Positions 18,897 to 27,391 of a stretch of DNA of 64,000 nt are shown one piece after another. Each line of letters starts with the position of its first letter. Positions within the stretch are counted from its first letter, which is position 1. Location: positions 715,001 through 779,000 of the forward strand of contig NZ_PYJQ01000001.1 in assembly GCF_003024605.1 (NCBI RefSeq), read 5' to 3'. The notes under the pieces are model-generated. The model did not search any database. It was not told where the DNA came from and was given only the letters and a program-made list of their open reading frames with translations. A program made the position numbers and the translations under genes. The DNA is from Rhizobium sp. JAB6. GTDB taxonomy: Bacteria; Pseudomonadota; Alphaproteobacteria; Rhizobiales; Rhizobiaceae.

Positions 18897-20361
18897 TATC
18901 GATCCGACAGCGCTTGCCGTCTTCATCTTCTTTTTGGCGCTCGTGACCATCATGGGCTTTGTAGCGGCCCGTTGGCGCCGGCCGAAGACTCTGGCCCATA
19001 TCGACGAATGGGGCCTCGGCGGCCGCACCTTCGGCACCTGGATCACCTGGTTCCTCGTCGGCGGCGACTTCTACACCGCCTATACCGTGATCGCCGTCCC
19101 GGCGCTGGTCTACACCGTCGGTGCCTATGGCTTCTTCGCGCTGCCCTATACGATCGTCGTCTACCCCTTCGTCTTCATGGTCATGCCGCTTCTCTGGAGG
19201 CGTGCGAAGGATTACGGCTACGTCACGGCGGGCGACGTCGTGCACGGGCAATATGGCTCGCGGGCGCTCGAACTGGCGGTCGCTCTGACGGGTGTTATCG
19301 CGACGATGCCCTATATCGCCCTGCAGCTCGTCGGCATGACGGCGGTGTTCAAGGCGCTCGGACTTCATGGCGAGCTGCCGCTCGCCGTCGCCTTCATCAT
19401 CCTGGCGCTCTATACCTATTCGGCGGGCCTTCGCGCTCCGGCGCTGATCGCCTTCGTCAAGGACATCATGATCTATATTGTGGTGATCGCGGCCATTGCC
19501 CTTATCCCTGCCAAGCTTGGCGGCTATGCCAATGTCTTCGCGGCGGCCGATGCGGATTTCAAGGCCAAGGGCGCGGGCAGTCTGCTCCTTGGTGGCAACC
19601 AGTATGTCGCCTATGCGACGCTGGCACTGGGTTCGGCGCTGGCCGCTTTCATGTATCCTCATACGCTGACCGGCATCTTCGCCTCCAACAGCGGCAATAC
19701 CATCCGCAAGAATGCGGTGCTGCTGCCGGCCTATACGCTGCTGCTCGGCCTGCTGGCTCTGCTCGGCTATATGGGCCACGCGGCAAATCTGAAGCTGGAC
19801 AGCGCCAATGACGTGGTGCCGGCACTGTTCCAGAACCTGTTCTCCAGCTGGTTTGCTGGCTTTGCCTTCGCGGCCATCGCCATCGGCGCGCTTGTTCCCG
19901 CAGCGGTGATGAGCATCGGCGCGGCCAACCTCTTCACCCGCAACTTCTGGAAGGCCTATGTCGATCCGCAGGTTTCCGATGCGGGCGAGGCCAAGGTTGC
20001 CAAGATGACGTCTTTGGTCGTCAAGGTCGGCGCGCTTCTGGTCATCATTTTCCTGCCGACGCAGTTCGCGCTCGATCTGCAGCTGCTCGGCGGCATCTGG
20101 ATATTGCAGACGCTGCCGGCCCTGGTCTTCGGTCTCTATACCAGGTGGTTCCGTGCGCCTGCACTGCTCGCCGGTTGGTTCGTCGGCTTCTTCGGCGGCA
20201 CTTATCTGGTCGGGGATGCCGGCTGGAAGCCGCTGCATATGGTTCCGCTCGGCGAAGCGGGTTTCACCGTCTATACGGGGCTGCTGGCGCTTCTCGCCAA
20301 TATCGTCGTGGCTGTCATCGTCAACGCGGTCATGCCGGCGCGGGCAGAAGCACGGGCCTGA
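18886..20361 (+). CDS. mctP: monocarboxylate permease, sodium:solute symporter family
   Basis: A 491-residue integral membrane transporter of the SSS family with about 13 hydrophobic helices. The overall sequence (DEWGLGGRTFGTWITWFLVGGDFYTAYT, YMYPHT-like FMYPHTLTGIFAS) matches the rhizobial MctP, which takes up lactate, pyruvate, acetate, propionate and alanine. It begins MMTDID, with either Met possible. It is translationally linked to the DUF3311 gene. The two-component regulator genes known for mctP elsewhere are not in this window. Confidence 0.88.
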   Translation: MMTDIDPTALAVFIFFLALVTIMGFVAARWRRPKTLAHIDEWGLGGRTFGTWITWFLVGGDFYTAYTVIAVPALVYTVGAYGFFALPYTIVVYPFVFMVMPLLWRRAKDYGYVTAGDVVHGQYGSRALELAVALTGVIATMPYIALQLVGMTAVFKALGLHGELPLAVAFIILALYTYSAGLRAPALIAFVKDIMIYIVVIAAIALIPAKLGGYANVFAAADADFKAKGAGSLLLGGNQYVAYATLALGSALAAFMYPHTLTGIFASNSGNTIRKNAVLLPAYTLLLGLLALLGYMGHAANLKLDSANDVVPALFQNLFSSWFAGFAFAAIAIGALVPAAVMSIGAANLFTRNFWKAYVDPQVSDAGEAKVAKMTSLVVKVGALLVIIFLPTQFALDLQLLGGIWILQTLPALVFGLYTRWFRAPALLAGWFVGFFGGTYLVGDAGWKPLHMVPLGEAGFTVYTGLLALLANIVVAVIVNAVMPARAEARA

Positions 20362-20379
20362 GCGGATCGGACCTCAATC

Positions 20380-20410
20380 GGCCGCGGGCGGGAACGTCCG
20401 CGGCCTTTCT
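20380..20410 (+). terminator. mctP intrinsic terminator
   Basis: GGCCGCGG-N10-CCGCGGCC followed by TTTCT, about 20 bp after the mctP stop. It separates mctP from the ileS leader. Confidence 0.8.
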
Positions 20411-20433
20411 ATGTCTCGCCGGCATTGTTTCCT

Positions 20434-20462
20434 CTTCCTTTCCTTGGAAAAAACGCCTATGA
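20434..20462 (+). promoter_or_regulatory. candidate promoter of the ileS leader
   Basis: CTTCCT-N17-CTATGA fits the spacing and -10 of rhizobial promoters, with a weak -35. Transcription would begin near 20469, only a few bases before the leader ATG at 20473. That would make the leader peptide mRNA essentially leaderless. Confidence 0.45.
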
Positions 20463-20472
20463 ACCGGCGACC

Positions 20473-20535
20473 ATGACCCAATTTCGGCTGAGCCACTCGA
20501 TACGAATTATTGGCCCGGCCTTCCGCGCGCTGTAA
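20473..20535 (+). CDS. ileS leader peptide (attenuator uORF)
   Basis: A 20-codon ORF with Ile at codons 10, 12 and 13 (Ser-Ile-Arg-Ile-Ile-Gly). The Ile codons are ATA, ATT and ATT, although neighbouring genes use ATC almost exclusively. They end 2 bp before the 5' arm of a strong terminator hairpin, and the TAA stop lies in the hairpin loop. There is no Shine-Dalgarno sequence, but the likely transcription start is only a few bases upstream, as for the leaderless trpL of Sinorhizobium. A ribosome stalled at the Ile codons would cover the 5' arm and permit read-through into ileS. The function is inferred from this architecture. Confidence 0.6.
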   Translation: MTQFRLSHSIRIIGPAFRAL

Positions 20536-20558
20536 GCTGCCGGAAGGTCCGGGTTTTT
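20514..20558 (+). terminator. ileS attenuator terminator hairpin
   Basis: CCCGGCCTTCCG (20514-20525) pairs with CGGAAGG-T-CCGGG (20541-20553), a 12-bp stem with one bulged T and a 15-nt loop, followed by TTTTT. It lies 100 bp upstream of the ileS start, after mctP has already been terminated, and overlaps the Ile-codon leader ORF. Confidence 0.85.
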
Positions 20559-20660
20559 GGCGCTTCGTTCAAGAGGCGCTTTCCGCCGCCGAAAAATCCC
20601 CGTATGGCTGCGCCAGTTCCGGCGCAAGACGCCCGAGACACCGAGGCAATTGTCACGACT

Positions 20661-23543
20661 ATGACCGATACCGTTGAAAAGATGGATTACTCCAAGACCC
20701 TTTACCTGCCGGAAACCGATTTTCCGATGCGCGCCGGACTGCCGCAGAAGGAGCCGGAACTGGTGAAGCGCTGGGAGGAAATGAACCTCTATAAGAAGCT
20801 GCGCTCTTCCGCCGCCGGCCGCGAGAAGTTCGTGCTGCATGACGGCCCTCCCTATGCCAATGGCCACATCCATATCGGCCATGCGCTGAACAAGATCCTC
20901 AAGGACGTCATCACCCGCTCGTTCCAGATGCGCGGCTATGACAGCAACTACGTCCCCGGCTGGGATTGCCACGGTCTGCCGATCGAATGGAAGATCGAGG
21001 AAAAGTACCGCGAGAAGGGCAAGAACAAGGACGAGGTTCCGGTGAACGAGTTTCGCCAGGAATGCCGCGACTTTGCCGCCGGCTGGATCAAGATCCAGTC
21101 CGAGGAATTCAAGCGCTTGGGCATCACGGGCGATTTCGACAATCCCTATCTGACCATGAACTTCCATGCGGAATCCCGCATCGCCGGCGAACTCCTGAAG
21201 ATCGCCCGCACCGGTCAGCTTTATCGCGGCTCCAAGCCGGTCATGTGGTCGGTGGTCGAGCGCACGGCGCTCGCCGAAGCCGAAGTCGAGTATGCCGACG
21301 TCGAGAGCGATATGATCTGGGTGAAATTCCCGGTGGCCGAAGGCCCGGCGCATCTCGCCGGCGCCTTCGTCGTCATCTGGACGACCACCCCCTGGACGAT
21401 CCCCGGCAATCGCGCAATCGCCTATTCCTCGCGCGTGTCCTACGGCCTCTATGAGGTCACGGAAGCGGCGAATGATTTCGGTCCGCGCCCCGGCGAGAAG
21501 CTGATCTTTGCCGATAAGCTGGCAGAGGAATCCTTTGCCAAGGCAAAGCTGCAGTACAAGCGCCTGAGCGACGTGACCGCCGCCGATCTGGCCGCACTCA
21601 CCTGTGCTCATCCGCTCGCGTCCCTCGGCTACGGCTTCAAGGTGCCGCTGCTCGATGGCGATCACGTCACCGACGACGCCGGTACGGGCTTCGTGCACAC
21701 CGCACCGAGCCACGGCCGCGAGGACTTTGACGCCTGGATGTCGCATGCACGCGATCTCGAGGCGCGAGGCATCTCGTCCGTCATTCCGTTTCCCGTCGAT
21801 GACGCCGGCTTCTACACCGCCGATGCCCCCGGCTTCGAAGGCGGACGCGTCATGGACGACAACGGCAAGAAGGGCAATGCCAACGACCTCGTCATCAAGG
21901 CGCTGATCGAGACGAACACGCTGTTTGCGCGCGGCAGGCTGAAGCATTCCTATCCGCATTCCTGGCGGTCGAAGAAGCCGGTCATCTTCCGCAACACGCC
22001 GCAGTGGTTCGTCTATATGGACAAGGAGTTCGCCGACGGTTCGACGCTGCGCTCGCGCGCCCTGAAGGCGATCGACGATACCCGCTTCGTCCCGGCAGCC
22101 GGCCAGAACCGCCTGCGTGCCATGATCGAGCAGCGCCCGGATTGGGTCCTCTCGCGCCAGCGCGCCTGGGGTGTGCCAATCGCGATCTTCGTCGACGAGC
22201 AGGGCAACATCCTGCAGGATGACGGCGTCAACGCCCGCATTCTCGAGGCTTTCGAGCAGGAAGGCGCCGATGCCTGGTTTGCGGAAGGCGCGCGCGAGCG
22301 CTTCCTCGGCGAAAAGGCCAACGAGCCCTGGACGCAGGTCATGGATATCCTCGATGTCTGGTTCGATTCCGGTTCGACCCACACCTTCACGCTCGAAGAT
22401 CGCCCGGATCTCAAGTGGCCGGCGGATGTCTATCTCGAAGGCTCCGACCAGCATCGCGGCTGGTTCCATTCGTCGCTGCTCGAAAGTGCTGCGACGCGGG
22501 GCCGCGCGCCTTACAACACCGTCGTCACCCATGGCTTCACTATGGACGAGCAGGGCCGCAAGCAGTCGAAATCGCTCGGCAATGTCGTTGCCCCGCAGGA
22601 TGTGATGAAGGACGCCGGCGCCGATATCCTCCGCCTCTGGGTCATGACCACGGACTATTGGGAAGATCAGCGCCTCGGCAAGGCCATCATCCAGACCAAT
22701 GTCGATGCCTATCGCAAGCTGCGCAACACCATCCGCTGGATGCTTGGCACGTTGGCACATGACAAGGGCGAAGTGATCGCCTATGCCGACATGCCGGAGC
22801 TCGAGCAACTGATGCTGCACCGTCTCGCCGAGCTCGATGAGCTGGTGCGAGAAAGCTACGACGCCTTCGACTTCAAGCGCATCGCCCGCGCCCTGATCGA
22901 TTTCGCCAATGTCGAGCTTTCGGCCTTCTACTTCGACATCCGCAAGGATGCGCTCTACTGCGATGCTCCGTCGAGCCTGCGCCGCCGCGCCTCGCTCGCC
23001 GTCATCCGTACGATCTTCGACTGCATGGTGACATGGCTGGCGCCGATGCTGCCCTTCACCATGGAAGAGGCCTGGCTGTCGCGCAATCCGTCGGCGGTCT
23101 CGGTTCATCTCGAGCAGTTCGTCACCGTTCCCGTCGAATGGAAGGACGAGGCGCTGGCCGAGAAGTGGAAGAAGATCCGCGCCGTGCGCAGCGTCGTTAC
23201 CGGCGCTCTGGAAATCGAACGCAAGGACAAGCGGATCGGCTCCTCGCTGGAAGCTGCCCCGGTCGTCTACGTCGCCGATCCCGAGCTGCTGAAGGTACTC
23301 GAAGGCCAGGACTTTTCGGAAATCTGCATCACCTCCGGTATCACCATCGTGGGTGAGCAGGGGCCTGCGGATGCCTTCCGCCTCGACGACGATGCCAGGG
23401 TCAGCGTCGTGCCCAAGCTTGCCGAAGGCCGCAAGTGCGCCCGTTCCTGGCGCATCACCACGGACGTCGGCTCCGATCCGGAATATCCGGATGTCTCGGC
23501 GCGCGACGCTGCGGCACTCCGTGAGCTTGCGGCTATCAACTGA
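20661..23543 (+). CDS. ileS: isoleucyl-tRNA synthetase
   Basis: A class I synthetase that charges tRNA-Ile and edits valine. With the ATG at 20661 ([17 protein letters not shown]) it has 960 residues; an in-frame ATG at 20604 would add 19, and neither has a strong ribosome binding site. It shows [15 protein letters not shown] (HIGH), the editing-domain [26 protein letters not shown] and [10 protein letters not shown]. The second signature reads KQSKS rather than KMSKS. The C-terminal zinc ribbon of the E. coli enzyme is degenerate: KCARSW replaces CxxC and the second Cys pair is absent. Expression is probably controlled by the upstream attenuator. Confidence 0.97.
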   Translation: MTDTVEKMDYSKTLYLPETDFPMRAGLPQKEPELVKRWEEMNLYKKLRSSAAGREKFVLHDGPPYANGHIHIGHALNKILKDVITRSFQMRGYDSNYVPGWDCHGLPIEWKIEEKYREKGKNKDEVPVNEFRQECRDFAAGWIKIQSEEFKRLGITGDFDNPYLTMNFHAESRIAGELLKIARTGQLYRGSKPVMWSVVERTALAEAEVEYADVESDMIWVKFPVAEGPAHLAGAFVVIWTTTPWTIPGNRAIAYSSRVSYGLYEVTEAANDFGPRPGEKLIFADKLAEESFAKAKLQYKRLSDVTAADLAALTCAHPLASLGYGFKVPLLDGDHVTDDAGTGFVHTAPSHGREDFDAWMSHARDLEARGISSVIPFPVDDAGFYTADAPGFEGGRVMDDNGKKGNANDLVIKALIETNTLFARGRLKHSYPHSWRSKKPVIFRNTPQWFVYMDKEFADGSTLRSRALKAIDDTRFVPAAGQNRLRAMIEQRPDWVLSRQRAWGVPIAIFVDEQGNILQDDGVNARILEAFEQEGADAWFAEGARERFLGEKANEPWTQVMDILDVWFDSGSTHTFTLEDRPDLKWPADVYLEGSDQHRGWFHSSLLESAATRGRAPYNTVVTHGFTMDEQGRKQSKSLGNVVAPQDVMKDAGADILRLWVMTTDYWEDQRLGKAIIQTNVDAYRKLRNTIRWMLGTLAHDKGEVIAYADMPELEQLMLHRLAELDELVRESYDAFDFKRIARALIDFANVELSAFYFDIRKDALYCDAPSSLRRRASLAVIRTIFDCMVTWLAPMLPFTMEEAWLSRNPSAVSVHLEQFVTVPVEWKDEALAEKWKKIRAVRSVVTGALEIERKDKRIGSSLEAAPVVYVADPELLKVLEGQDFSEICITSGITIVGEQGPADAFRLDDDARVSVVPKLAEGRKCARSWRITTDVGSDPEYPDVSARDAAALRELAAIN

Positions 23544-23552
23544 AGAAAATTG

Positions 23553-23584
23553 CCGGATGAATTGCCTTTGCGGCGTTCATCCGG
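23553..23584. terminator. inverted repeat after ileS
   Basis: CCGGATGAA-N14-TTCATCCGG is a perfect 9-bp stem 10 bp after the ileS stop. It lacks a T run on the plus strand, so it may terminate weakly or protect the mRNA 3' end. Confidence 0.5.
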
Positions 23585-23677
23585 TAAAAGCTGCCTGAAA
23601 ATGGCCAGAATTTTACGGCAGTTGCCGTTGGATGGGGTCCTATCGCGTTTATTCCGGCATGGCTGGGAAGGGTTTTC

Positions 23678-24313
23678 ATGAGAGCGATGCATAAGGTTCG
23701 TGTCGGCGTCAGCTTGGCGGCACTTGTGGTTGGCTGCGGCGCCATGTCCGGTTGCCTTAGCAGCCCGACTTACGGCACCGACAAGACGGCCGGCGTGCAG
23801 CTCCTCGATGATCTCGGCGACATCGCCTCCGTTTCCGCGGCGACGCCGAAGGATAAGGGCGTGAAGTATCCAAACCGTCCGGGTCTGGTTCTGCCTGCGG
23901 ACAAGGATCGCGACAATCTCGCCGCGCCGCAGCAGTCTCTGGCAAGCAAGGACAACCCGGCCTGGCTGGAATCGCCGGAAGAAGCCCGCAAGCGCCTCGC
24001 TGCGGAAGCCGACGAGAAGAAGAACAACGTCAACTATCGTTCGCCGCTCGCCCAGGCCGACAGCGCCAAAAATCACATGAGCGAAGCGCAGCAGACCGCC
24101 GCCTATCGTGCCGCGCGTCAGGATCAGGCCGGCACCTATATCGATCAGCGTCGCTATCTGATCGACCCGCCGCAGCAATACCGCCAGGTATCCGATCAGT
24201 CCGCTTTGAACGATCTCGGCACGCCCGAGTCGAAGAAGGAAAAGAAGCGCAAGAAGGATGCCGAGGCCGCACAGCAGACCAGCAACAGCAGCTGGTGGAA
24301 GCCTTTCCAGTAA
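23678..24313 (+). CDS. putative lipoprotein, unknown function
   Basis: A 211-residue exported protein with a signal sequence and lipobox (VVGCGAMSGC, lipidated Cys near residue 26). It is therefore anchored in the inner or outer membrane. The rest is hydrophilic, probably extended, with Ala/Gln/Lys-rich helices and a strongly basic stretch (ESKKEKKRKKDAEAA) before a C-terminal WWKPF. I recognise it only as a conserved rhizobial-type lipoprotein. It could be an envelope or cell-division accessory factor; that is a guess. Confidence 0.75.
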   Translation: MRAMHKVRVGVSLAALVVGCGAMSGCLSSPTYGTDKTAGVQLLDDLGDIASVSAATPKDKGVKYPNRPGLVLPADKDRDNLAAPQQSLASKDNPAWLESPEEARKRLAAEADEKKNNVNYRSPLAQADSAKNHMSEAQQTAAYRAARQDQAGTYIDQRRYLIDPPQQYRQVSDQSALNDLGTPESKKEKKRKKDAEAAQQTSNSSWWKPFQ

Positions 24314-24322
24314 AAAGCTCTC

Positions 24323-24351
24323 AAGGCGGCGGCATCAAAACCGCCGCTTTT
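24323..24351. terminator. bidirectional terminator, lipoprotein gene / tadA
   Basis: GCGGCGG-N8-CCGCCGC flanked by AA and TTTT lies between the convergent genes. Its end touches the tadA stop codon. Confidence 0.8.
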
Positions 24352-24809
24352 CAGTCTTCGGAGCGTTTCGCTTGGAAGAAACCTCTGAGGATATCGGCGG
24401 ATGCAGTCTCGCCGAGACCGGAATAGACCTCCGGCGCATGATGGCAGGTCGGCTGGCGGTAGAAGCGCACGCCATTGTCGACACCGCCGCCCTTCGGATC
24501 TTCGGCGCCATAGTAGAGACGGCGGATGCGCGCGAAGGAAATGGCCGCGGCGCACATGGTGCAGGGTTCCAGAGTCACGTAAAGATCGGCGCCTGTAAGA
24601 CGTTCCTGGCCCAGCTCCTCGCAGGCCAGGCGGACGGCGACGATTTCGGCATGTGCGGTGACGTCGTTGAGCTCACGGGTACGGTTGCCGGCAGCGGCGA
24701 CGACCTTGCTTTCGAGCACGACAACGGCGCCGATCGGCACTTCTCCACGCTCTCCGGCGCGGCGCGCTTCGGCTAAAGCAAGCTCCATGAATTGATTTGT
24801 GGCCGCCAT
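24351..24809 (-). CDS. tadA: tRNA(adenine34) deaminase
   Basis: This zinc deaminase makes inosine at the wobble position of tRNA-Arg(ACG). The 152-residue protein has the cytidine-deaminase-fold motifs HAE (NDVTAHAEIVAVR, catalytic Glu) and PCTMC (LEPCTMCAAAI) for zinc. It also has GEVPIGAVVV near the N-terminus and the Arg-rich segment ARIRRLYYGAEDPKGG. It begins MAATNQFMELALAEA. Length is normal for the bacterial enzyme. Confidence 0.95.
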   Translation of the reverse strand: MAATNQFMELALAEARRAGERGEVPIGAVVVLESKVVAAAGNRTRELNDVTAHAEIVAVRLACEELGQERLTGADLYVTLEPCTMCAAAISFARIRRLYYGAEDPKGGGVDNGVRFYRQPTCHHAPEVYSGLGETASADILRGFFQAKRSED

Positions 24810-24880
24810 TCAAGTTTTCCACTTAACCGCAAGGGCGTGACCTGATAGGAACACGCGTTAAAAATTCAGGCAAACAACAA

Positions 24881-26800
24881 ATGACGATGAATGACAAGCC
24901 CAAGCGGCCTGGGTCTAAACCCTTTGCTGGCGACAAGAAGACGGTAAAACGCGATGGCGCGAAGCCTGTAAAGGCCGCGGCCGTCAAAGCTGCGGATGAG
25001 AGCGCAGTCGAGGATGGAAAGGCCGAGCGCATTTCCAAGGTGATGGCGCGCGCCGGCGTGGCCTCGCGTCGCGATATCGAGCGAATGATCCTCGATGGCC
25101 GCGTCAAGCTGAACGGCGTTCTGCTCGATACGCCGGTAGTCAACGTGACCCTCGCCGACAAGATCGAGGTCGACGGCATGCCGATCCGTGGTATCGAGCG
25201 CACGCGTCTGTGGCTCTATCACAAGCCGGCAGGCCTGGTGACCACCAATGCCGATCCGGAAGGACGCCCGACCGTTTTCGACAATCTGCCGGACGAGCTG
25301 CCGCGGGTCATGTCGATCGGCCGCCTCGACATCAACACCGAAGGCCTGCTGCTGCTCACCAATGACGGCGGCCTTGCCCGCGTTCTGGAATTGCCGAACA
25401 CAGGCTGGCTGCGCCGCTATCGCGTGCGCGCCCATGGCGAGATCGATCAGGAAGCGCTGGACAAGCTGAAGGAAGGCATTGCCGTCGATGGCGTGCTTTA
25501 TGGCTCGATCGACGCGACGCTCGACCGTACCCAAGGGTCCAACGTCTGGATTACCATGGGCCTGCGCGAAGGCAAGAACCGCGAAATCAAGAACGTGCTC
25601 GGCGCGCTCGGCCTCGAGGTCAACCGCCTGATCCGCATCTCCTATGGCCCGTTCCAGCTCGGCGAGCTGCCGGAAGGCCATGTGCTCGAGGTGCGTGGCC
25701 GCACGCTGCGCGATCAGCTCGGCCCGCGTCTGGTCGAGGATGCCAAGGCCAATTTCGACGCGCCGCTCTATAACGCCCCGGCCGTTGCCGAGCCCGAAGA
25801 GGCGGATGACAAGCCGGCTCGGACGGCCCCGGTTCGCGCGGGCAAGGAAGAGCGCCCGCGTCGCGAGCGCCCCGAGGACAAGCGCGAGCGTGCGCTGAGC
25901 CGCCTCGATACCAAACGCGATGCCAAGCGTGACGATCGCCGCGATGGTGGTCACAAGGACGACGACCGGGCGAAGCGCCAGCCGCTCGGCCCACGTCGTA
26001 GCGCCAATGTCTGGATGGCACCCGGCGCCCGTCCGCTCGGTGAAAAGGCAGCAGCGAAGGCCGCCAAGAATGCAAAGACCGCTTCCAGGCGCGGCGAGAT
26101 TGAACGCCCACAGCGCAGCGGCTTCGACCGTCCGGACGAAGGCCCCCGCGTTCGCATCAATCGGGTCGACGAGGGTGATGGCGAGTGGATTCGTTCCAGC
26201 GAAGAGGCTCCGCGCCGGTCGCGTGGCGATGACGAGGGCTTCGATCGCAAGCGCTCGCGCGGCGACCGCCCGCAGGGTGATCGTCCCGCCCGGGGGGACC
26301 GTCCGTTTGGCGATCGTCCCCGCGGCGATCGGGCATTTGGCGACCGTCCGCGCGGCGAACGCGGTTCTCGGTCCGAGGGTGGCGATCGTCCTCGTGCGAA
26401 ATCCCTCCAGGGCGAAGCCCGCTCCGAGCGTTCCTTCGGAGATCGGCCCGCGCGTGGCGATCGGCCTTTCGGCGACAAGCCGCGTGGAGACCGGCGTCCC
26501 CGCGCCGAGGGAGACGAGCGTCCGCGCAGCAAGTCTTTCGGCGGCGAACAGCGCTCCGAACGCCCCCGCGGTGATCGCCCGCAAGGCGAACGTTCTTTCG
26601 GCGATCGGCCGGCCGGCAAGCCCTTCGGCAAGAAGCCCGGCGGCGGCAAATCCTTTGGCGGCAAGCCAGGCGGTAAGCCCGGTGGCTCGCGTGGCTTCGG
26701 CGGCAAACCGGGTGGCGCAGGCCGCCCCTCCGGCGGTCCGCGCGGCGGTTCCGGTCGGGGCGGCCCCGGCAGGGGCGGTCCCAAGGGCGGCAGGGGTTGA
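24881..26800 (+). CDS. RluB/RsuA-type pseudouridine synthase with long Arg/Gly-rich tail
   Basis: It converts a specific uridine of rRNA, probably 23S as for RluB, to pseudouridine. The N-terminal S4 domain (ERISKVMARAGVASRRDIERMILDGRVKLNG, about residues 47-77) is followed by the catalytic domain with GRLDINTEGLLLLTNDG (catalytic Asp150) and GLREGKNREIKNVLGALGLEV. Residues from about 300 to 639 form a low-complexity tail of repeats such as GDRP-x-RGDRPFGDRP, ending in Gly/Arg/Lys-rich sequence. The tail is more than half the protein, should be disordered, and probably binds RNA. The next gene is the rRNA methylase rsmD. Confidence 0.93.
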   Translation: MTMNDKPKRPGSKPFAGDKKTVKRDGAKPVKAAAVKAADESAVEDGKAERISKVMARAGVASRRDIERMILDGRVKLNGVLLDTPVVNVTLADKIEVDGMPIRGIERTRLWLYHKPAGLVTTNADPEGRPTVFDNLPDELPRVMSIGRLDINTEGLLLLTNDGGLARVLELPNTGWLRRYRVRAHGEIDQEALDKLKEGIAVDGVLYGSIDATLDRTQGSNVWITMGLREGKNREIKNVLGALGLEVNRLIRISYGPFQLGELPEGHVLEVRGRTLRDQLGPRLVEDAKANFDAPLYNAPAVAEPEEADDKPARTAPVRAGKEERPRRERPEDKRERALSRLDTKRDAKRDDRRDGGHKDDDRAKRQPLGPRRSANVWMAPGARPLGEKAAAKAAKNAKTASRRGEIERPQRSGFDRPDEGPRVRINRVDEGDGEWIRSSEEAPRRSRGDDEGFDRKRSRGDRPQGDRPARGDRPFGDRPRGDRAFGDRPRGERGSRSEGGDRPRAKSLQGEARSERSFGDRPARGDRPFGDKPRGDRRPRAEGDERPRSKSFGGEQRSERPRGDRPQGERSFGDRPAGKPFGKKPGGGKSFGGKPGGKPGGSRGFGGKPGGAGRPSGGPRGGSGRGGPGRGGPKGGRG

Positions 26801-26806
26801 CGCGCG

Positions 26807-27373
26807 GTGAGGATCGTCGGCGGTGAGTTTCGCGGTCGCTCGCTTGCAACGCCGAAGTCGAACGACATTCGTCCGACGGCGGATCGCACGCGCGAAAGCC
26901 TGTTCAACATTCTGAACCACGCCTATCCCGAAGCCATCGACGGCACACGGATGATGGATGTCTTCGCCGGCACCGGCGCCGTGGGCCTGGAGGCAGCCTC
27001 GCGCGGCTGCCGCCATGTGCTCTTCGTCGAAAGCAGCGTCGAAGGCAGGGGCCTTCTCTGGGAAAACATCGATGCGCTCGGCCTGCACGGCCGCACGCGC
27101 ATGCTGCGCCGTGATGCGACCGATCTCGGCAGTGCCGGCAATCTCGAACCTTTCGATTTCATCTTCGCCGATCCGCCCTATGGCAAGGGGCTGGGCGAGA
27201 AGGCTTTTGCGGCCGCTGCCGCCGGTGGCTGGCTGGTGCCGGGCGCTCTGGCGATCCTGGAGGAGCGGGCCGATGTGACCGTTGCCGCGCCATCGGATTT
27301 CCTGTTTCTGGAGGAACGGACCTTCGGCGACAGCAAGATGCATTTCTTCCGTTACCAGCCATTGGCGGCCTGA
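26807..27373 (+). CDS. rsmD: 16S rRNA (guanine966-N2)-methyltransferase
   Basis: A 188-residue S-adenosylmethionine-dependent methylase that modifies G966 of 16S rRNA in the assembled 30S. It begins with GTG at MRIVGGEFRGRSLATP and has the RsmD motif IRPTADRTRESLFNIL. The SAM site is MMDVFAGTGAVGLEAASRG and the catalytic motif is FADPPYGKG. It starts 6 bp after the pseudouridine synthase, so the two rRNA-modification genes form an operon. Confidence 0.95.
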   Translation: MRIVGGEFRGRSLATPKSNDIRPTADRTRESLFNILNHAYPEAIDGTRMMDVFAGTGAVGLEAASRGCRHVLFVESSVEGRGLLWENIDALGLHGRTRMLRRDATDLGSAGNLEPFDFIFADPPYGKGLGEKAFAAAAAGGWLVPGALAILEERADVTVAAPSDFLFLEERTFGDSKMHFFRYQPLAA

Positions 27374-27391
27374 CGGAGGAAGGGGAAGGCT

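Noticed and set aside
20460..20477. Five-codon mini-ORF coupled to the ileS leader peptide
   Set aside because: Its ATG falls within the predicted -10 box, so it would not be transcribed if that promoter is used.
20457..23108. 883-codon open frame antisense to ileS
   Set aside because: It mirrors ileS codon structure, has no domain and runs opposite to an essential gene. High GC with strong third-position bias keeps the reverse frame open.
26240..26800. Possible CRISPR or tandem-repeat array
   Set aside because: The short repeats are in frame and encode GDRP/RGG-like residues of the pseudouridine synthase tail; there are no unique spacers of constant length.
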